A stretch of DNA of 64,000 bases from Perilla frutescens (lineage: Eukaryota; Streptophyta; Magnoliopsida; Lamiales; Lamiaceae). Shown here one piece after another: positions 62,376 through 64,000 of the stretch. Position numbers and translations under genes: made by a program. The notes beneath the pieces were generated by a model. That model searched no databases and had not been told where the DNA came from. It saw only the letters and a program-made list of their open reading frames with translations. Positions within the stretch are counted from its first letter, which is position 1; the number at the start of each line of letters is the position of its first letter. The stretch is taken from positions 46,236,183-46,300,182 of the forward strand of contig BRKX01000011.1 in assembly GCA_026008535.1 (NCBI GenBank), given 5' to 3'.

Positions 62376-64000
62376 TAACACGCTATTTATTAATAAATAA
62401 GTGAACCGCAAATGCGCAACATTATTATAATACGTAGGTGAGAAAGAGTATCATATCTCACAAAGACTGATATTCATATGTTCTAAAACACAAACATCTT
62501 ACTAATATCTAGACACCGAATTGCAGGTAGAATGGAAATAAATAAAATAACACAATAAAATGCAGAATATAATATAACTGAAACTATCAATTGAGAAAAC
62601 CTAGGCTTTAGGGAAACTGAATTATTATTTCATTTATTAATACACATTAATTCTTGCAACCCGACTTTAGTCTTTAATCTATCAATGGTGGGGAATTACT
62701 GGTTTGTTATCAGATGTTTGCTTTTAAAGGCATAAACAATAACTTAGACATAATGAGCATGCACTTCACTACGGTCGGCTCTTCACACATGTCATCACTC
62801 ACAATCTAGCACACGAAGATTTATTCAACCCTATGCAATATTTGTTCACTTGATCGGTCCTTTCAAGTACACATAACCTGATTTCTATCTTTCCATCACT
62901 AATTCTTCTCTGATCAGTACTTCAAATTAATGATTATCATGCATGAATGATGATCAAGCATTTATATAAGGTACAAATAAACTCATAGAAATCAAGCCAT
63001 AGCAAGAAGAAAATAATTAAATCATATTATAAAATTCACAGTATCCAATCCCTAAAATCTAGATATGAAATTAGCTAGACATAATTAAATAAATAATAAA
63101 AACTAGAGCATAAGTGTTCATGACAAAATAAATAATAGAACCGAATAACACGGGAAAATCCAGTTATCTTGTCTCTTAAGCAACAACACTGCATCTCTAG
63201 CAACCTTCTCAGCTTCTCTCGAGTAGATGGCAAGCCTTCTTCTCTCTCTTCTCTTCTCTATTCTCTCTTGTGTATTCTGAAAGTGCACAACTCGTATAAA
63301 GTATCTGTTCTACAAATGTTCTCAAAGATGTTCTAGAATATTGTTAGATAATGTTCACTATAATGTTCACGAACATTATAATGAACTTAAAGTAAACAAC
63401 AGAAAGTAAAGTGCACAAGAGATTGGTAACCATGTTCGATCAACTGATCTACGTCAGGGGGGACTTGTCAGGTCCGTGGAAAATAATTCACTACTCCGAT
63501 GCAACATTTACTTGGGATATTACACGCAACTGACCTCTCATCACTCGCTACCCTTTCTATCGTACGCCCTCTTTCATTGAATTGAATCGTGAGATCTCCT
63601 CACAACTTAGACTCTCACTATCTACTTCCCACATATATTCTCTCCCGAGAATGCTTTGATAGTGTATGAAAAGTATTTCAAAACACTCTGACTAGAATAC
63701 TAATCTCTAGCCTAATAATGACAACCCAAACTTATGTGGCTCTTAAACAATTTAGAGCTCTTGTGCAGATGTATATTTTCAGTGCATTTTGTTAGTGCCA
63801 TTGTGTTGTACAAAGTTTGTTTTAGCGTGATATGTTCGATAATGTGTTTGAGGGTATGTTCTTGAAGTTAACTGTTGATTCCACTGTGCAAACATGAAGA
63901 ACAGTTGGCGAACTGTTCCCTCTGATGTTCTAGACATACCCCAGAACAGTTTTATTATGCCAGTTTTTATGTTTAGAAGATCTTGTGCAGATCGTGTTTG
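62376..64000 (-). repeat. LTR-retroelement fragment, opposite copy of the family at 1-1482
   Basis: On the minus strand it ends ...AATAAATAGCGTGTTA, as at 1471-1482, and over about 600 bp it follows the same order of landmarks (CTAAAGCCTAGGTTTT, AATGATTATC-like motifs). Beyond about 63150 it diverges from the copy at the window start. Further right (63400-63700), GTAACCATGTTCGATCAACT and the following sequence look like the internal part of another retroelement. No protein motif is visible before the window ends. Confidence 0.5.

Noticed and set aside
1..64000. CRISPR-like arrays or a bacterial defence system
   Set aside because: Regular spaced repeats are absent. The repeats seen are microsatellites, minisatellites or transposon subterminal motifs in a plant nuclear context.

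Overview
The window is nuclear DNA of a flowering plant, most likely a dicot. It is AT-rich, its genes have many short GT-AG introns, and plant-specific families are present (LISCL-type GRAS regulators, TRP-type telomere-repeat binding proteins). The space between genes is filled with plant transposon families. The species cannot be named from sequence alone. No bacterial-style operon, CRISPR array or rRNA is present, and no convincing tRNA gene was seen.

Four protein-coding genes are supported, all on the + strand. (1) 4327-9448 is a ten-exon gene for a 456-residue ORP3-type oxysterol-binding-protein-related protein, with every splice junction resolved in phase. (2) 16602-19764 is a nine-exon gene for a TRP/TRFL double-strand telomere-repeat binding protein of about 704 residues, with a ubiquitin-like domain and a C-terminal telobox Myb domain. 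(3) 45726-47981 is an intronless-CDS GRAS regulator of the LISCL subfamily, 751 residues. (4) 60054-61880 is a second, shorter LISCL GRAS gene of 608 residues in the same orientation, with an AT-hook-like motif before the GRAS domain. Genes 3 and 4 are dispersed tandem paralogues separated by 12 kb of transposon-rich DNA.

The rest is mobile-element territory. At 1-1482 (+) and from 62376 to the window end (-) lie inverted fragments of one LTR family. hAT-type MITEs lie at 1984-3176, 11078-11557 and 36893-37238, with 7/8- or 8/8-bp target duplications. At 20300-26700 are TIR elements sharing an AGAACTAGGA terminal motif, with a PIF/Harbinger-type insertion (24581-25484) inside one of them and a Tourist-like MITE just outside (26855-27215). 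At 28090-37763 a hAT-like element has been invaded repeatedly: by a solo LTR, a Helitron, a Mutator-like element with 9-bp target duplication, a gag-protease-only Ty3-type LTR element, and within that a SINE and a hAT MITE. 42163-43528 is a solo LTR related to the Ty3-type element. 51152-53120 is a second member of the invaded hAT-like family, with a GC-rich tandem repeat inside. 56103-56463 is a CACTA MITE, and 56847-58248 is a long-TIR element with an internal motif array.

The four genes do not form a pathway. They act separately in ER lipid transport, telomere chromatin and transcriptional regulation. No clear new multi-gene system is visible. The best leads are the LISCL GRAS pair, a stop-free in-frame intron in the telomere-protein gene, the possible Pack-MULE at 30115-31177, and unexplained short-motif arrays inside two TIR elements.
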